Below, one piece after another: positions 1 to 11,360 of a DNA stretch of 64,000 bases. This DNA comes from Turnera subulata (taxonomy: Eukaryota; Streptophyta; Magnoliopsida; Malpighiales; Passifloraceae). The DNA lies in the NCBI GenBank assembly GCA_028386065.3, contig JAKUCV010002478.1, positions 35,626-99,625 on the forward strand, given 5' to 3'. The notes below the pieces were generated by a model. That model was not told the origin of the DNA. It ran no database searches and saw nothing but the letters and a program-made list of their open reading frames with translations. Position 1 is the first letter of the stretch. The number at the start of each line of letters is the position of its first letter. Both the position numbers and the translations under genes were made by a program.

Positions 1-388
1 GAATAATTGCCAATATATTACATTTTCCCCACCAATCAGTACTTTTCAGTTCTATAAGTCTCATTCACTCACGTATTTTGGGTGTTGAGTGTATGTATTA
101 ATACATGAACATAGGAAGGGGCGATGAAGATGATAATTTACTTACTGGAGGAAATGAAACACCTTCTTAAAAGAGCTCTAAGTGAGTGGAGATGCTAAGG
201 CATAATTGACACAAAAAGAAACCATGCATGACCTAGACCCAGAAAGGTGAAAGTTTTAAATGAAAAGGAAAAGGCACAAAAGGCTATGGAGCACTATAGT
301 GCAATCAAATAATAACTATATTCAATACATTAAATGCAAATCAAGTAATAACATGTGGAATCCAAATAAAATGCAACAATAAGCATAC

Positions 389-2461
389 CAACACCAAGGG
401 TTCCCACCAAAATGCCCACGATATTAGCATCTTTTGCCTTCTCCACTAGGAAATATCTGCATAAATAATCAGTCACAAAGATAAACAACCATAAAAGACT
501 ACAGAGCATTGCAAGAAATGAGGAACACTATGCCAGAAAGCATATATTCATTCAAAGTTGGAGCGGACAGGGGATCAAGGGTCAATAGAATTTATATCTA
601 GTCAACAATACCTGCGCTTGAGAATCCTTCTCTGTTGAGATAAATCTGTCACCAAGTAATTATCTTTGGCATCATATCTGACTAAAGCCACAACCGACAA
701 GTTAAGTCAGCACTAATTAAAGGATATAAGGGAAACAGTAACATCACAGATTTAAGTATGTGCTGGATATCAACTACTTTAGACTCAGTGAAGGAATATG
801 ACAATCTGCAAGGAAAGAGCAAATATGAAAGGAAAATACTAGGACTAGAAAACAGCACCAAGAATGTGACAATCTGCAAGTTATGAAGTTATTCAGTAGC
901 CTGGATTGAGAAGCACTTGTTACACAGCATACACAACAGCATATAGTCCACAGAAAGGAAAATACTAGCAATGAATAAGCAACTAAGTAGAGACACCAAT
1001 TAAGTTAAGAATGAGGACAGTAGTACAAACTCTCAGCAGCACAATGTCACAAGCAGAATTTGGTAACACCATACTTGCACAAGATTTACTCATTGAAAGC
1101 ATCGAACACAGAAAAGAAAGTCTATCAGAAATACATGGGATATTCAGGAGAAGACTAGAAACTTCCTACCTATTTTGCACCCGTTGAAGGTCAGTACAAC
1201 ATTCTCAAATGCTGAACCGTCTGAACCAATCCAAAAAAGCAAGTAATCCTCCACTTTCTGTCCACTGGGTAAATCCCAAGTCAAGCCTCCAATTCCATGC
1301 CTAGAACCAGACATGCTGGCAATATTATCACTAGCAGTGGAGTCAGTACCGGGTCCATGAGAATTGCCAGGGCTACTGGAAGGATTTATTACTGAACACA
1401 TAACCTCAGCAAAATGGAATTCTGAAACATCTTTGGATTCAGGCAATGTTGATGCTGCCGCAGTCAATTCTTCTCTGATTTGCTGCATTGCATGCGCATA
1501 CTCCAGACCGAAAAGAACCTAAACCGAGTAAGCAAACCAGGCCAATAAGTATTACAACATATGAAGTTTCTTAACTTAACTAGTAAAACTGCTGACCCGA
1601 TGGCTTGAACAGAAAAGGGAAAACAGAGAAGGAATATAGGTAATAAAAGCACAAATTTTCTCAGAAATCATTCTATATTTGTAAATGATGGAGAATAATT
1701 CACTACAGGCTCTGGCTGCATACAAGCTTTAGCGAAAGGGATGAGATATCCTACAACCAACGGAATCAAAAATTCTACCAACTTCACCCCCAACATCCAT
1801 TCACACAGCATCATCACTCAATCAAGACCCAAGAAATAACCAAATGCACCCAACTTTTCCTTGTTAATCCACCATACCAGTACACGCTTCTCATTAGCTT
1901 CAGTGTAATCCAGCAAACTTTTTGCACAAGCAGACGTATCAATAAGTTCCTTCCCAAAAACACACAGGGCAGGAATCGTTGATGTCCTGCCCAAAGAACA
2001 AAAGGAAAACATTACAGAGATTCTTAAAAGAAAAACGTAGCCTCTTGAGCAGAAATTCCAAAAAACTTACGGGCTGAGACAAGAGTGGCCATAATGCACA
2101 ACACAATGGGCATCAATGTGGGAAGCACCGACCTCGTCAACACAGCAACTACCATAAGCAGTATCCGCCATAACAAACAGCCCAATCTCGCCGTTCTGGA
2201 GCTTGTTCCGTAGAGCTCTTACTACCCGTATCGAGTCTTTCAACAATTCGTCAGGAAACTGAACAGAGTCGGTAACTCAAACCCATTAAAAAGAAGTGTT
2301 TTTTAGGTAAACTAGAGCAAAAAGGTCAGTTTCAAAGTAAACTGAAGCGAGAAAGTAAGTTTCTTTTCACGTTTGCCTACCTGTAGTGCAACTCTGGTGA
2401 AGTTTCTACTAAGGATGAAATCGACGGTTCGGTTAATTTCGTAAATTTCTTCTAACTCCAT
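389..2461 (-). CDS. DPH2: DPH2, diphthamide biosynthesis subunit 2 (5' part, six exons visible)
   Basis: DPH2 pairs with DPH1 in the radical-SAM-like iron-sulfur enzyme that moves the 3-amino-3-carboxypropyl group of SAM to the diphthamide histidine of eEF2 in the cytosol. Exons, all with GT/AG borders on the minus strand: 2461-2381, 2258-2071, 1986-1878, 1518-1170, 681-612 and 456-389. They join in one open frame of about 288 residues. Family signatures are FPDELL (residues 28-33), [15 protein letters not shown] (58-72, with the cluster-region cysteines 65/66) and [11 protein letters not shown] (80-90), followed by [14 protein letters not shown] in exon 5. The start ATG at 2461 gives the usual acidic MELEEIYE N-terminus. 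The last visible exon ends in GTLGV with a donor at 388. I find no matching downstream exon in 1-388, so the C-terminal half lies outside the window. No lesion is seen in the visible part, so the gene is probably intact. Confidence 0.93.
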
Positions 2462-3220
2462 GGCGGAGAATATGAACTAGGGCGGCAGGCGGTATTTCAG
2501 CGGCGGCGCGGCAATAAATTGCGGCGGAGTGGGGAGTTAAGGCTTTAGGAGGAAGAGAAAAGAAAGGTCTTTTGGGAATTGAAGCGATGTTTAATGTTCT
2601 TAATGAAAAACTGAAGTGACAAAAAAAACGGCGTCGTCTTAAACCACATGTGAAAAGGGAATTTCTTTCAGGACAAGACTAGGCAAGGCTGTAAAGACAA
2701 CCCAGAAACAGTATTAATCAAGGGAGTTATTTTAAGGTATCATCAAGGTTTCTTCTATTTTAATCATCAAGGGTACATTTTCTTGCTAGTTCATGGGCAT
2801 CAGCCTACTACAATTCGGAATTGGTTTGATTCAGTGAAAATAAACACAATTCGTTTGGCATCAGTTAAATCTAAAATTTATGCCTGGTTAAAGACGAGCG
2901 AAAGCACACAGAAGAAGTCTGAAGATCATTAAAAGAAAGTATGAGAATAATATCAAGCGCATCAATCCGGCCTTGAAAAATTAGTGGAATAGAATTGCAA
3001 CCAAGAATATCACTATTGGCACTATGCCCCACTAAAATTTTCCTTCCAATTTTAACTTTAATACTAATAAGAGATTCTAGTACTTGATGGAAACAATAAA
3101 ATCTCAAGAAGGGAAACCACAACAAAATCCCATTCAGTGAAAAAAGTTCTACAACTAAATCCCATTCATTCAGTGAAGAAAGTTCTCCAGTTTATACAAT
3201 GAGCATGTTCCAGCAGGCGT
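2462..3220. other. Intergenic: DPH2 upstream / SRP14 3' flank
   Basis: About 760 bases between the DPH2 start and the SRP14 stop codon. It must contain the DPH2 promoter and 5' leader (minus strand, from 2462 upward) and the SRP14 3' UTR (below 3221). I see no clear TATA box, RNA gene or repeat. Confidence 0.5.
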
Positions 3221-5112
3221 TCAGACTCGCTTCGGCTTCTTGTTGGAGCTTGTATCCGTCTTAACACCAGCTGCAGCCTTCTTCTTGTCCTTCCTCTCCC
3301 TCTTCTTTAGCGATGTCATGTGAGCCTTGAGAATTGTTGCATAAGAGGCTTGAAATCTCTGGTGATCCTTTGCACCAACCTAATCCAATAAACCATGAGA
3401 AAAGAAAATCAGCTGGGCTGGATAGATTATACATGTATGGTTCACAAAGAAAAAAGCAGCCAAGACATTGGTGTAACGGAGCATCTATTTGACAAAAAGA
3501 AGGAAGTCAAGGGGAGACATCTTAAGATTTACTCTAAATAAACACCAATGGACCGTATTCTCAATCAGTATCGCAAAAGCTTCCACAACTAAGTCTGTTT
3601 ACTAGCACTATGGGTGTGTTCATCTAAATAGAAGACCAAAGATCGGTCCTGGAATTGGCACAATGGAATAGGCGCATCTTTGTGACCAAAAGATCAACCA
3701 ATTACCTACCAAATACATAGCTAAAGTATGACTGCCTAGCAGCTTATTACCACTAAAAATAGACCTGCAACATTCTCTTTTTTAATTGTGATTTGAAACT
3801 ATCTGGCCAAATTTAATGAGCACGCATTCTCCATATACAATTCAATGCCTCTAATCATCATCATACAAAGGCGTAAGGCCTGAACAAGAGTCAAATACAC
3901 CTTCAAGTCCTTTTCCATGTCCAATAGGCATCCCATGGCAAAGTTGACATGCAGTTGAGCTTCTACCAAAGGCAAAAGTTCGTTTCATAAAAGGGCAACA
4001 CGGATAGATCCCCAGAATGAGAAGTGCGGAATATGTGCATCTTTCTGACCAGGAAATAAACATTACCTAGCTAAAACATAAATTGCCTATCTGCTAAAGT
4101 ACAACAATCAGCATAAGACAGTATCAAACTTGAGAAGCACACCTACTAGTCTATGTGGCCTCCAATAGTCAATAATATAAAGACGCATTATATTATATCT
4201 GAGTCGTTGCTGCTATAGAAAGGCCAGTTAATTGACCATCAAAGTCTGTAATTGTCCTTAGCAATCAATGGTAGAAGCAAACATAGCCGACCTCTACCAT
4301 TCTCCAATTACCAAGTTATGTTTGATTATTCCGACCCTCTTGCCACAAGAAGATTAGGCATAAGAACTTAAAAGGGTGTTTCCATCTATTTGGGGAAGTA
4401 GTACTCCTAACCCCACAGAATCCAACAACTATAGCTAAGCTACACTTCCCGCTTGATTGTAAAGCCACAAGACCCCAACTTCTCAACTACATTGACCGCA
4501 CAATTGTATAGATTACAAAAGCAAGGAAGAGTTAATTCAAATAGAGAAAAAAAGAAAAAAGCAATTGGACACATCCCAATTCCACACCAAAAACAACACA
4601 AAAAGCAATCAAGGAATTATTAACACATACCGAGGTAGAAATAGTCTTCCTGCCATCAGTGGCGCGAATAAGACACCGGTACTCGATGGGTTCACCCTTG
4701 GTAGCCATTTTATTCCTCTGCACTTTCGACTTCAACGAAGCTAACCCAAAAAATAGAAAAAGAAAATAAGAGTAAAGAACAAACTTTTAAACACCCCCAT
4801 TATAGAAAACCCACTAATCGAGCTAAAAGAAATAAACGATCATACATCTTTTAAGGGTGACCCATACGGAGTGTTTCTCGGTGCTCTGCTCGAACATGGT
4901 AGTGAGCTCGGTGAGGAAAGGGTCTACTTGTAGAACAACCTAAAAATCATCAACGAACAAAACCCAGATAAATAACACGATCAAAGAAATTGTTAAAGCA
5001 AGGGGAAGAATGAAAAGGGAAAAATTGCTAGGAATTGGGGAAGAACGAAAAGGGAAAAATTGCTAGGGATTGGGAAGGAGCAGTAATGTAAGAAATAGGG
5101 AAGGAGTACCAT
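3221..5112 (-). CDS. SRP14: SRP14, signal recognition particle 14 kDa subunit
   Basis: SRP14 forms the Alu-domain heterodimer with SRP9 that slows translation elongation while ribosomes are targeted to the ER. Coding exons on the minus strand: 5112-5110 (the ATG alone), 4939-4846, 4740-4631 and 3379-3221, each with GT/AG borders and compatible phase. They give 121 residues, the usual plant length. Recognisable stretches are VVLQVDPFLTELTTMFEQS (from residue 2), SLKSKVQRNKMA, IEYRCLIRATDG, AKDHQRFQASYATILKAH and a lysine-rich C-terminal tail (KKRERKDKKK) typical of the RNA-binding end. The last intron (3380-4630) is about 1.25 kb. Pieces of it recur elsewhere in the window (6720, 22190, 35640, 46490). 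The intron after the bare ATG is odd but frame-consistent. Appears functional. Confidence 0.95.
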
Positions 5113-5690
5113 TGTCAATTGCCTTTGACGGGGATTGAGATCCAAGAACGCACGGACGAGAAAGAAAGGCTTTTTTTTTTTTTGATCCAAAGACAAAAAC
5201 AGGTTTTTTAGGACATCTGATTTAAGTTTTATATGTATACGATGATGTCTTATATCCTGCACTTTTTTTTACTTGCTGGCAAAGTAGACGGAGACTGGGT
5301 TTTATTGCTTGGGGAGAGTTATTTGGGCCAAAAGCCCATATTGAATTGGATCAGGACAGATAGAGTTGCCGAAGTCATAGCTAATGATTTGGCGGCTACC
5401 CTATGCTTGTTTAAGAGCCAACTTCTTATTCTTTTTGCCATTTGTTGATAAAATAATAAAATATTCAACTTGCAAACTCAAATTTTCTAACTGGAATTAG
5501 TATCTTATAAATTAGTCGAATTTATTCGAATTTGTTTTAAAGTATATGAATTGGATGGCTTGAGGTTCAGGCTCTTTATTGGTATTTGTGCCTTTGGATT
5601 AGTAAAAATTGAAAAAAAAATAGTTGTTACTTGTTGAAAATAAATTTAAGGCAGGGGAAAAAAACCAATCAATCAATTAGATATATATTT
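5113..5690. other. SRP14 upstream region
   Basis: Contains the SRP14 5' leader and promoter (reading leftward) with a T-rich run near 5171-5183. An open frame of 71 codons at 5233 has no recognisable similarity and is probably chance. Nothing else seen. Confidence 0.4.
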
Positions 5691-5990
5691 TGTACAATCG
5701 ATAATTTCACTTATATGGAGATTCTTTCTGGTCGATAAAACATATTCATTCCATTAATGTGACTGTCAACTATACACTTATTAGGTTCATTTAGTAAGAG
5801 CACATAATAAAATTGACTCTCAAGAACTGAAGTGGAACTAAATTTTCCATCAGGCACAAAGTTTTTAAGTTCTTCAAAGCATTTTCATAAAATTTAGGGA
5901 TAGTCTTGGCCTATCAGCGGCCTCCAATTAGCATGGAACTTTGTAAATCACAAGCAGTACTTGTTAGTGACAACTTGCAAGTAATGTTGA
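5691..5990 (-). pseudogene. Relic of the last exon of the trigger-factor-like gene
   Basis: Bases 5700-5890 align by eye with the last exon and 3' flank of the trigger-factor-like gene at 48261-48420: both share the ATAATTTCACTTATATGGAG block, the TAATAAAATTGACTCTCAA block and the reverse-strand codons of a KNLKNFVPDGKF-like segment. From about 5890 the sequence switches to a block seen again at 46185-46290 (GGGATAGTCTTGGCC region). It is too short and diverged to encode anything. It is one tile of the mosaic duplications that run through this window. Confidence 0.6.
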
Positions 5991-6299
5991 TGTACAAATG
6001 CCTATAGAGTACAGTTATCCAAAATTGATAAAAGGAGAAGCTAAATACATAAGAGATGGAAACAAAATACAAGTTAGTGCGTGATTAATTCAATAGCAAA
6101 TAGTTTGTAGCTTCGCAAAGCAATAAGTGGCATCAAACTAGATCACAAGTTACTGCTAGATTTATTCAATTGCCAAAAGTTCCTAGCCTTTTTTATGAGT
6201 CACACACAAAAGATGTATTTTTGGTTATTTTTTTTGTTTAGCTCATTACCTTGTTTCTATTAGTGGGTTTTCTGTTTGAATAGAGTTTTTACTATAATG

Positions 6300-6840
6300 G
6301 AGTGTTAAAGTTTTGTTGAAGCATGGTATTTAATAGTTATCTCCAATATCTTGATATTAGTATCCAATAAATATTATTCATAACAAAATTTCTATAAATA
6401 TTTATATTTGTTTAATATCAAAATTATTTGTTTGGTGATTCTCAGATGCAGTTTGAAAATTATTAACATCAGCTATGATTTTATATGGGATATTACTGAA
6501 TAAGTAGGATTTTATAGAGTAAATATGACTGTATAGGCATTTTTTTTATTGTTTATTAATATGAATCAAACGGTGAGGAAGCTATGAAAAAATTTCATGA
6601 AAATTTCATTATGTTGTATGTTAGTTGAGTTCAAAATGGAAAAGATAATACAATTGTGAAAGAAAAAGTTTCATGATCAACATAATGAATATTCCATTGT
6701 TCATTGTTTCCACATATATTTTTGCGATCATCATCATACAAAGGCATAAGGCCTGAGCACGAGAAGCTATAGCCAAGTTGGTCACATGCACATCGAAGTT
6801 CTTTTCCATGTCTAATACACATCCAGTAGGCCATTGGATT
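6300..6840 (-). repeat. Dispersed block: inverted copy of 47060-47450 plus SRP14 intron piece
   Basis: Bases 6300-6710 are the reverse complement of a block seen at about 47060-47450 and partly at 24350-24470. All share the GATCATGAAACTTTTT / TTTCACAATTGTATTATC words. From about 6720 to 6840 the sequence matches the long SRP14 intron (3850-3960), including CATCATCATACAAAGG and CTTTTCCATGTC. Function is not evident. Confidence 0.6.
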
Positions 6841-6981
6841 ATGGAATATGTTTAGTTATCACAAGCGAAAATAAAAGTTTAGTTCTCCTTTTTATACTTC
6901 TGTTTTTCTACTTGAGGTGAAAGCAGCTCAAGGTCTCAAGTCTCAAACCAAAATGCAGCCGTTGGCCGTTAATTTCAGACC

Positions 6982-6989
6982 TATAAATA
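6982..6989 (+). promoter_or_regulatory. Candidate TATA box upstream of orphan gene copy 1
   Basis: TATAAATA in the context CCTATAAATATTCG, about 265 bases before the first good ATG of the orphan gene at 7247. An out-of-frame short ORF (6917-7171) lies between and could be leader sequence. Assigned from motif and position only. Confidence 0.35.
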
Positions 6990-7246
6990 TTCGAAAACAC
7001 ATTCTTCATCCTATTCTCTCTCTTCAAAGAAGACCAACCCTTTGTGAGTTCCCCATTACAAACGCTCCACACCCAACCCAGAAACATTCTTCAAGATCTA
7101 TACCCAACTTCTCTGCCCACCCGCAAGCAAACATATTCTTTGTTCAAGAAACTCTCTTGAATACGAATTAGAAGTATTCATCTCCCTCTTTTATGAAGTC
7201 AGAAAGAGGCTCTTTATGCTGTTTGAGGCAGAATCCTAGATAAAGA

Positions 7247-8635
7247 ATGTACGGGACACTAAAGTCGTACAGGATTGGCAATCGGATCTTGTACCGGCCA
7301 CTCTTCCCCGAAGAGAAGACAGAAGACAATGCCCTTGAAGGGATGAAAGCCAATGTTCCACAGTTATGTAGCCTCGTTGATATTCTGTTTAGGATTCTGG
7401 CTAAGAATGTTGGCCCTGTAAGTAGCACTTGTTGGCACCGAGACTAGCCCGATAACCGGGGAGAAAACAAGCGAGACCCAAGTGCGATTCATACGCGTGG
7501 GTTGGACACCACATAGTAACCCAAAACCTTAAGGCATTGGGTACATGGGCCCTCTCCACTTATATATCTTTCACTTCGTCTCTTTTCATCCGATGTGGGA
7601 CATTTTACTCACACTTAGATACCCAACAATCCCCCCTCAAGTGTAAGTTTCTTCCACATCGGGCTTGGGCACACTCCCCCTTATAATGGAAGCTTTTCCT
7701 GCGACATCTCCAAGGGCCAGCTCCATGATACTAAGCCCGCTCTTAGGAGCACGCGCCTGCCAACACTCTTAAGTCTTCAAGAGTCACGCCTTACAACTCC
7801 ACACCTGGGTCTAAATCCGGAGCCTCGAGCCCGCTCCACGTGGGGGCAGCAGCCACGGGGCAAATCATGTCGCGATTCCAACTTGGTCCCAGCCGAACTG
7901 TCGGCTCCGAGAATAGCCCGAGAACCGGAGAGAAAACAAGCGAGGCCCAAGTGAGATCCACACGCGTGGACTTGGACACCATATAGTAACCCAAACCTTA
8001 AGGCATTGGGTATATGGGTCCTCTCTACTTATATATCATTCACTTGGCCTCTTTTCATCCGATGTGGGATATTTTACTCACACTTGGATACCCAACAGCA
8101 CTGAATTTGATTTTTTTAACCATACCATCTACAAAGAATTCGAGGATTGTACTAGTATCATCCAGTTCAAGAAAAAATCTTTCTCTATTCTCACCCACCC
8201 TATCTTTTTCTCGGTTGAGGAGAAATTCCTATTCATAAGGAAATTATATGACTTGTATAAGAGGAGCAGTCATGTTTATCAAAGGGAGATGAGCATGAAG
8301 GAAGGCATACAGTATGTGCGGGGTTGATCTGATGATGCTAAGAGATCCAACCTAGATGTTGTAAGAAATGCCGTGCAATTCAGGAGACAAAGAAGATTTA
8401 CGAGGAGGACTTGGCTATTGGGGTTTTTCTAAGAAACGTCCTCAATCACATCCCCAGCGAAGAAGATTACTCACGAGTTAGAATATTGGACGAGCTGGAG
8501 AGGATATTTCCACACATCCTCTCCAAGGTGCATCTTGAAATGTTTGAGATTTTTGGCAACTATATAGCCCATTTTGATGAAGAGTTTAACTTGCACAATA
8601 TGGATATTGTGGGCTTCATGCAAGTGAATCCATGA
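7247..8635 (+). pseudogene. Orphan gene family, copy 1 (split by a TRIM)
   Basis: I do not recognise this family. An open frame begins MYGTLKSYRIGNRIL at 7247 and runs to SST at 7429. There the TRIM 7430-8097 is inserted with a 5-bp duplication. After the duplicated GCACT the frame resumes exactly (EFDFFNHTIYKEFEDCTSII) and continues through HPIFFSVEEKFLFIRKLYDLYKRSS to about 8325. A second frame at 8411-8635 carries AIGVFLRNVLNHIPSEEDY and FPHILSKVHLEMFEIFGNYI, ending in a stop. Frameshifts near 8325-8400 separate these two parts. Without the TRIM the product would be roughly 230 residues, soluble, rich in aromatic and charged residues, with no signal peptide or membrane segment. Related copies are at 14244, 24596 and (faint) 47445. 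It could be a lineage-specific gene or part of an unrecognised mobile element. Confidence 0.55.
7430..8097 (-). mobile_element. TRIM (terminal-repeat retrotransposon in miniature), complete, with TSD
   Basis: Two 199-bp direct repeats, 7430-7628 and 7899-8097, begin TGTTGGC or TGTCGGC and end CCCAACA. They flank a 270-bp non-coding interior. GCACT is duplicated at 7425-7429 and 8098-8102, so the element is whole. Orientation is minus: on that strand each LTR starts TGTTGGGTATC and has a TATATAAG box, and a purine tract (GAGGGGGGAT) precedes the 3' LTR (7430-7628). A primer-binding-like TGGTAGCGGAGC is visible in the related copy near 14036-14047 but partly lost here. No coding capacity; it would have needed enzymes from another element. 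It inserted in frame within the orphan gene. Confidence 0.9.
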
Positions 8636-8639
8636 TTTA

Positions 8640-9134
8640 AATTCGGAATGGACTAAATAAGCTTTGATGCGGTGATGCAAATGGTGGAAGGGGATAAGAG
8701 TTTGATGGTATACGAAATTGGGTAGGAGAGTGAAATTGAAGAGGATGGTGTTAATGGGAGATGGTTGCAAGTATACTACTTCACTACCGGTTATTAAGTA
8801 GTACTCGGATACAATGATTTTTGTTAAAGTACTAGTAGTCGGATACAATACTTTGGTTATAGTTGTTAAAGTTGTTTGAGTTTTTAATTGTTTAGAACAA
8901 CTTTGAGTATTAGACTGTAGGTAGATGAAATCGGATAATTGTAATGTCTTTCCTCTCCAATATAATACTACAAGTTTAGTGATAATGCAAAATTGTTATT
9001 CCTATCTTTTTTTCATATCAACAACGACTTGGCCCAATTGGATGTTGTTGAAATTTTTTTAAAAAAAATATTTGAGGAGGAGAGAGTATTTATATTGTAA
9101 CAGGATAACACCAAAGCAAGCATATCTTTTCATG
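8640..9134. other. 3' flank of orphan gene copy 1
   Basis: Non-coding. Bases 8690-8960 resemble the 3' flanks of the other orphan copies (24960-25190, 47560-47715), with shared words such as GGATACAAT and TTAGAACAACTTTGAG, so this flank belongs to the duplicated unit. Nothing else identified. Confidence 0.5.
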
Positions 9135-9240
9135 CATATACTTCATAAAACCTGTTACACCAGGTTGTAGTGTAGCCACCCTGAGCCACATCCTCTGGTA
9201 ACCCTTTGGTTCCAACCCTAACAACAACCTTTACACAACA
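9135..9240 (-). other. Short exon-like open frame, unidentified
   Basis: On the minus strand an open stretch reads VGTKGLPEDVAQGGYTTTW and continues CNRFYEVYA before a stop at about 9133. The composition looks protein-like, but I do not recognise the family and see no partner exons nearby. It may be a terminal exon relic. Confidence 0.25.
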
Positions 9241-9825
9241 TATATTGATTAGACATATATATAGGCATCATAAGAATAACTACCTATAACTATCAAATCT
9301 TATCATAAATACAAATCTAACTGCATGTAGCAGTTTCCTACAAATAATACAACTTATCAAAATCATTATTTTCAACATTGGAGCAATAACTGATCAGTGT
9401 TGCTCTTTTTCAGGTTGGTTAAAGTCTCACTTTCGTTTTTGCAGTTTCTGACCTCTAAGACTTGAACTTTGCGCCTGATTGCTTCACTTCTCAGTTAGCT
9501 ACTTACTTCGTCCTACCTGGGTTTCTTGAATTTTCAATTTCTACTACGGTATTTTTACCTGATTGATTCATTAAGGACCGAACCATAGCTAAAGGGTTAA
9601 GAAGCTGGTAGGTGTAGTACATTTCCTCTGCAGTGTGCACCAGCAGTATTTGGTGTATAACAATTGTCACTAGGATATACCCAATTCTAACTCCATTCCA
9701 CGGCCCGAAACACATCTTATTAACAGATCCTTGAATACAAAAAAAATTGAGGCAAGCCATGAAGATTGAGTCTACAGGTAAAGTCATTGGGGGATGGATC
9801 ATCAGTACTGCTCCATACTGTCAAG

Positions 9826-11360
9826 TGTTTAGTAATGTGCCCAAAAGCCAATCAATGGATGATCGTATGTAGTTATGTATATACATTATGGTTGTTCCAA
9901 TAAATATGTTTATGAGATAAATACTTGCACATATTTATAACCCTAGAATATATTTGATATATTCTTAAATGTCCCTAGTCGATTATTATTATGGATGGGT
10001 TGTAATAATAAATAAAGACTAGCGTATGTTGAGAATTATATGAGATATGAATTCTACATACGGGTACAAGTTAGAGAACTTTTGGACTGGACCGACCCAC
10101 ATAAGAACCCTACATGGAACGTTATATGATTGTCATTAGTGGTTCTTATATGTATTGTCCTTAGACCTGAGATCATCAAGGTTCCCAACATATGAGTCGT
10201 ATACTTTGATATTATTCTTGGTCATTCGTAACTGAGTGGACTTAAGGGTAATCATTGGGTATATGATATAATGTGTAGTGGGTTTTGATTGATCGAGATG
10301 TGATTCGTCCAACCCATATAACGGGTATATTATCAGATGGCCTCTTGATAGAGTTGAACTGTTAAATGCGTGGCCACGCTCGGATTGTGTGATATGGTGA
10401 TATCATGAGTATCCGTTTTACACAGTTAACTCAGGGATCAAGAAACTAAGATTAAACATATACGAGATTGACATTTTCCATGTCTCGTGTTTAATCTTGA
10501 TAATGGGAAGAAAGGACGATGACATGTTTCCGAGGCATATTGAATCAGTACTGATCTTGTCGTTTGGGCAGCAATGATGTGTTGCTAGACGCCGCTCTTT
10601 GTTTATAATTGTAAAATGAGATTTTACAATTATTGCCAAACGTTACAAGTTCCTACAGGGTTACACACATAGAATCGTTGATTCAAGCAGGTGGTTGAAC
10701 CGTGGTTGGACCATGGTTCGACCAGGTGTGGTTGGACCATGGTTGGACCGTGGTTGGACTGTGGTTGGACCAGATTCGTTTTGGGCTGGTTTGGTTCACT
10801 AATTGTCAGAATTATTGAACCAAACTTGAGTGTTGTGATGTGTAATCCCATTAGGCTTAGTGGAGACATGATTAGACTACATTATGATGGTGTCTTAATC
10901 ATGTTGGTTGATGGACCACTATGTTGGTCATTAACACCACTATTCTATACACTAATGGGGTATCAGATTACTCTTGATCCCTCTCTCTCTTGAGTCTGAA
11001 TTTTTCAGAGCTTGAAGAATACACACTCACCCTCTTCCTTCTTTGAGATAGGAAGAAGAACACAAAACACACATAGCTCCCGGAAATCCGTAGCTAGCAC
11101 CACGGTTCGGGAGTGCTCGGGTTGGAGATCATGAGATGTTTTCCGACCAGAGATCGACGGTTCGTGTGGATACCGTAGAGGGGCAGGATTTCTGTCCGGC
11201 TCTAGCTGATTCGGCACAATAGTTGGATGAAAGATCTCAACCGATTCAGGTACGAATTTCTTGTTATTCGGTTTACCCCGTTTCACATGGATCCTCCATT
11301 AGTTCCGGACTTTCCGCTGCGCATTTTGATTGTCAATGTTTGCATGCCCGGTTACTTACA
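9826..11360 (+). mobile_element. Solo LTR (about 1.5 kb) with TSD TCAAG
   Basis: The insert starts TGTTTAGTAATG, ends GGTTACTTACA, and is flanked by TCAAG at 9821-9825 and 11361-11365. It interrupts the receptor-kinase reading frame cleanly, which fixes its ends independently. It has no gag or pol coding, so a solo LTR left by LTR-LTR recombination is the simplest reading. It contains a tandem GGTTGGACC-type array at 10690-10775. The lineage (copia or gypsy) and the orientation cannot be told from the LTR alone. Confidence 0.75.
10690..10775. repeat. Imperfect tandem repeats of a GGTTGGACCATGG-type unit
   Basis: Six or so units of 13-14 bases, variants of GGTTGGACCATGG, GGTTGGACCGTGG and GGTTGGACTGTGG, lie head to tail inside the solo LTR. 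They create long spurious open frames on both strands. Confidence 0.8.

Noticed and set aside
7430..8097. Cassandra-type TRIM with 5S RNA in the LTR
   Set aside because: The LTR is short with TG...CA ends, but I could not find the 5S internal control region (A box, IE, C box order), so a plain TRIM is the safer call.
10630..10993. Opposed 79- and 100-codon frames
   Set aside because: They are produced by the GGTTGGACC-type tandem repeats in the solo LTR and are open on both strands for that reason.
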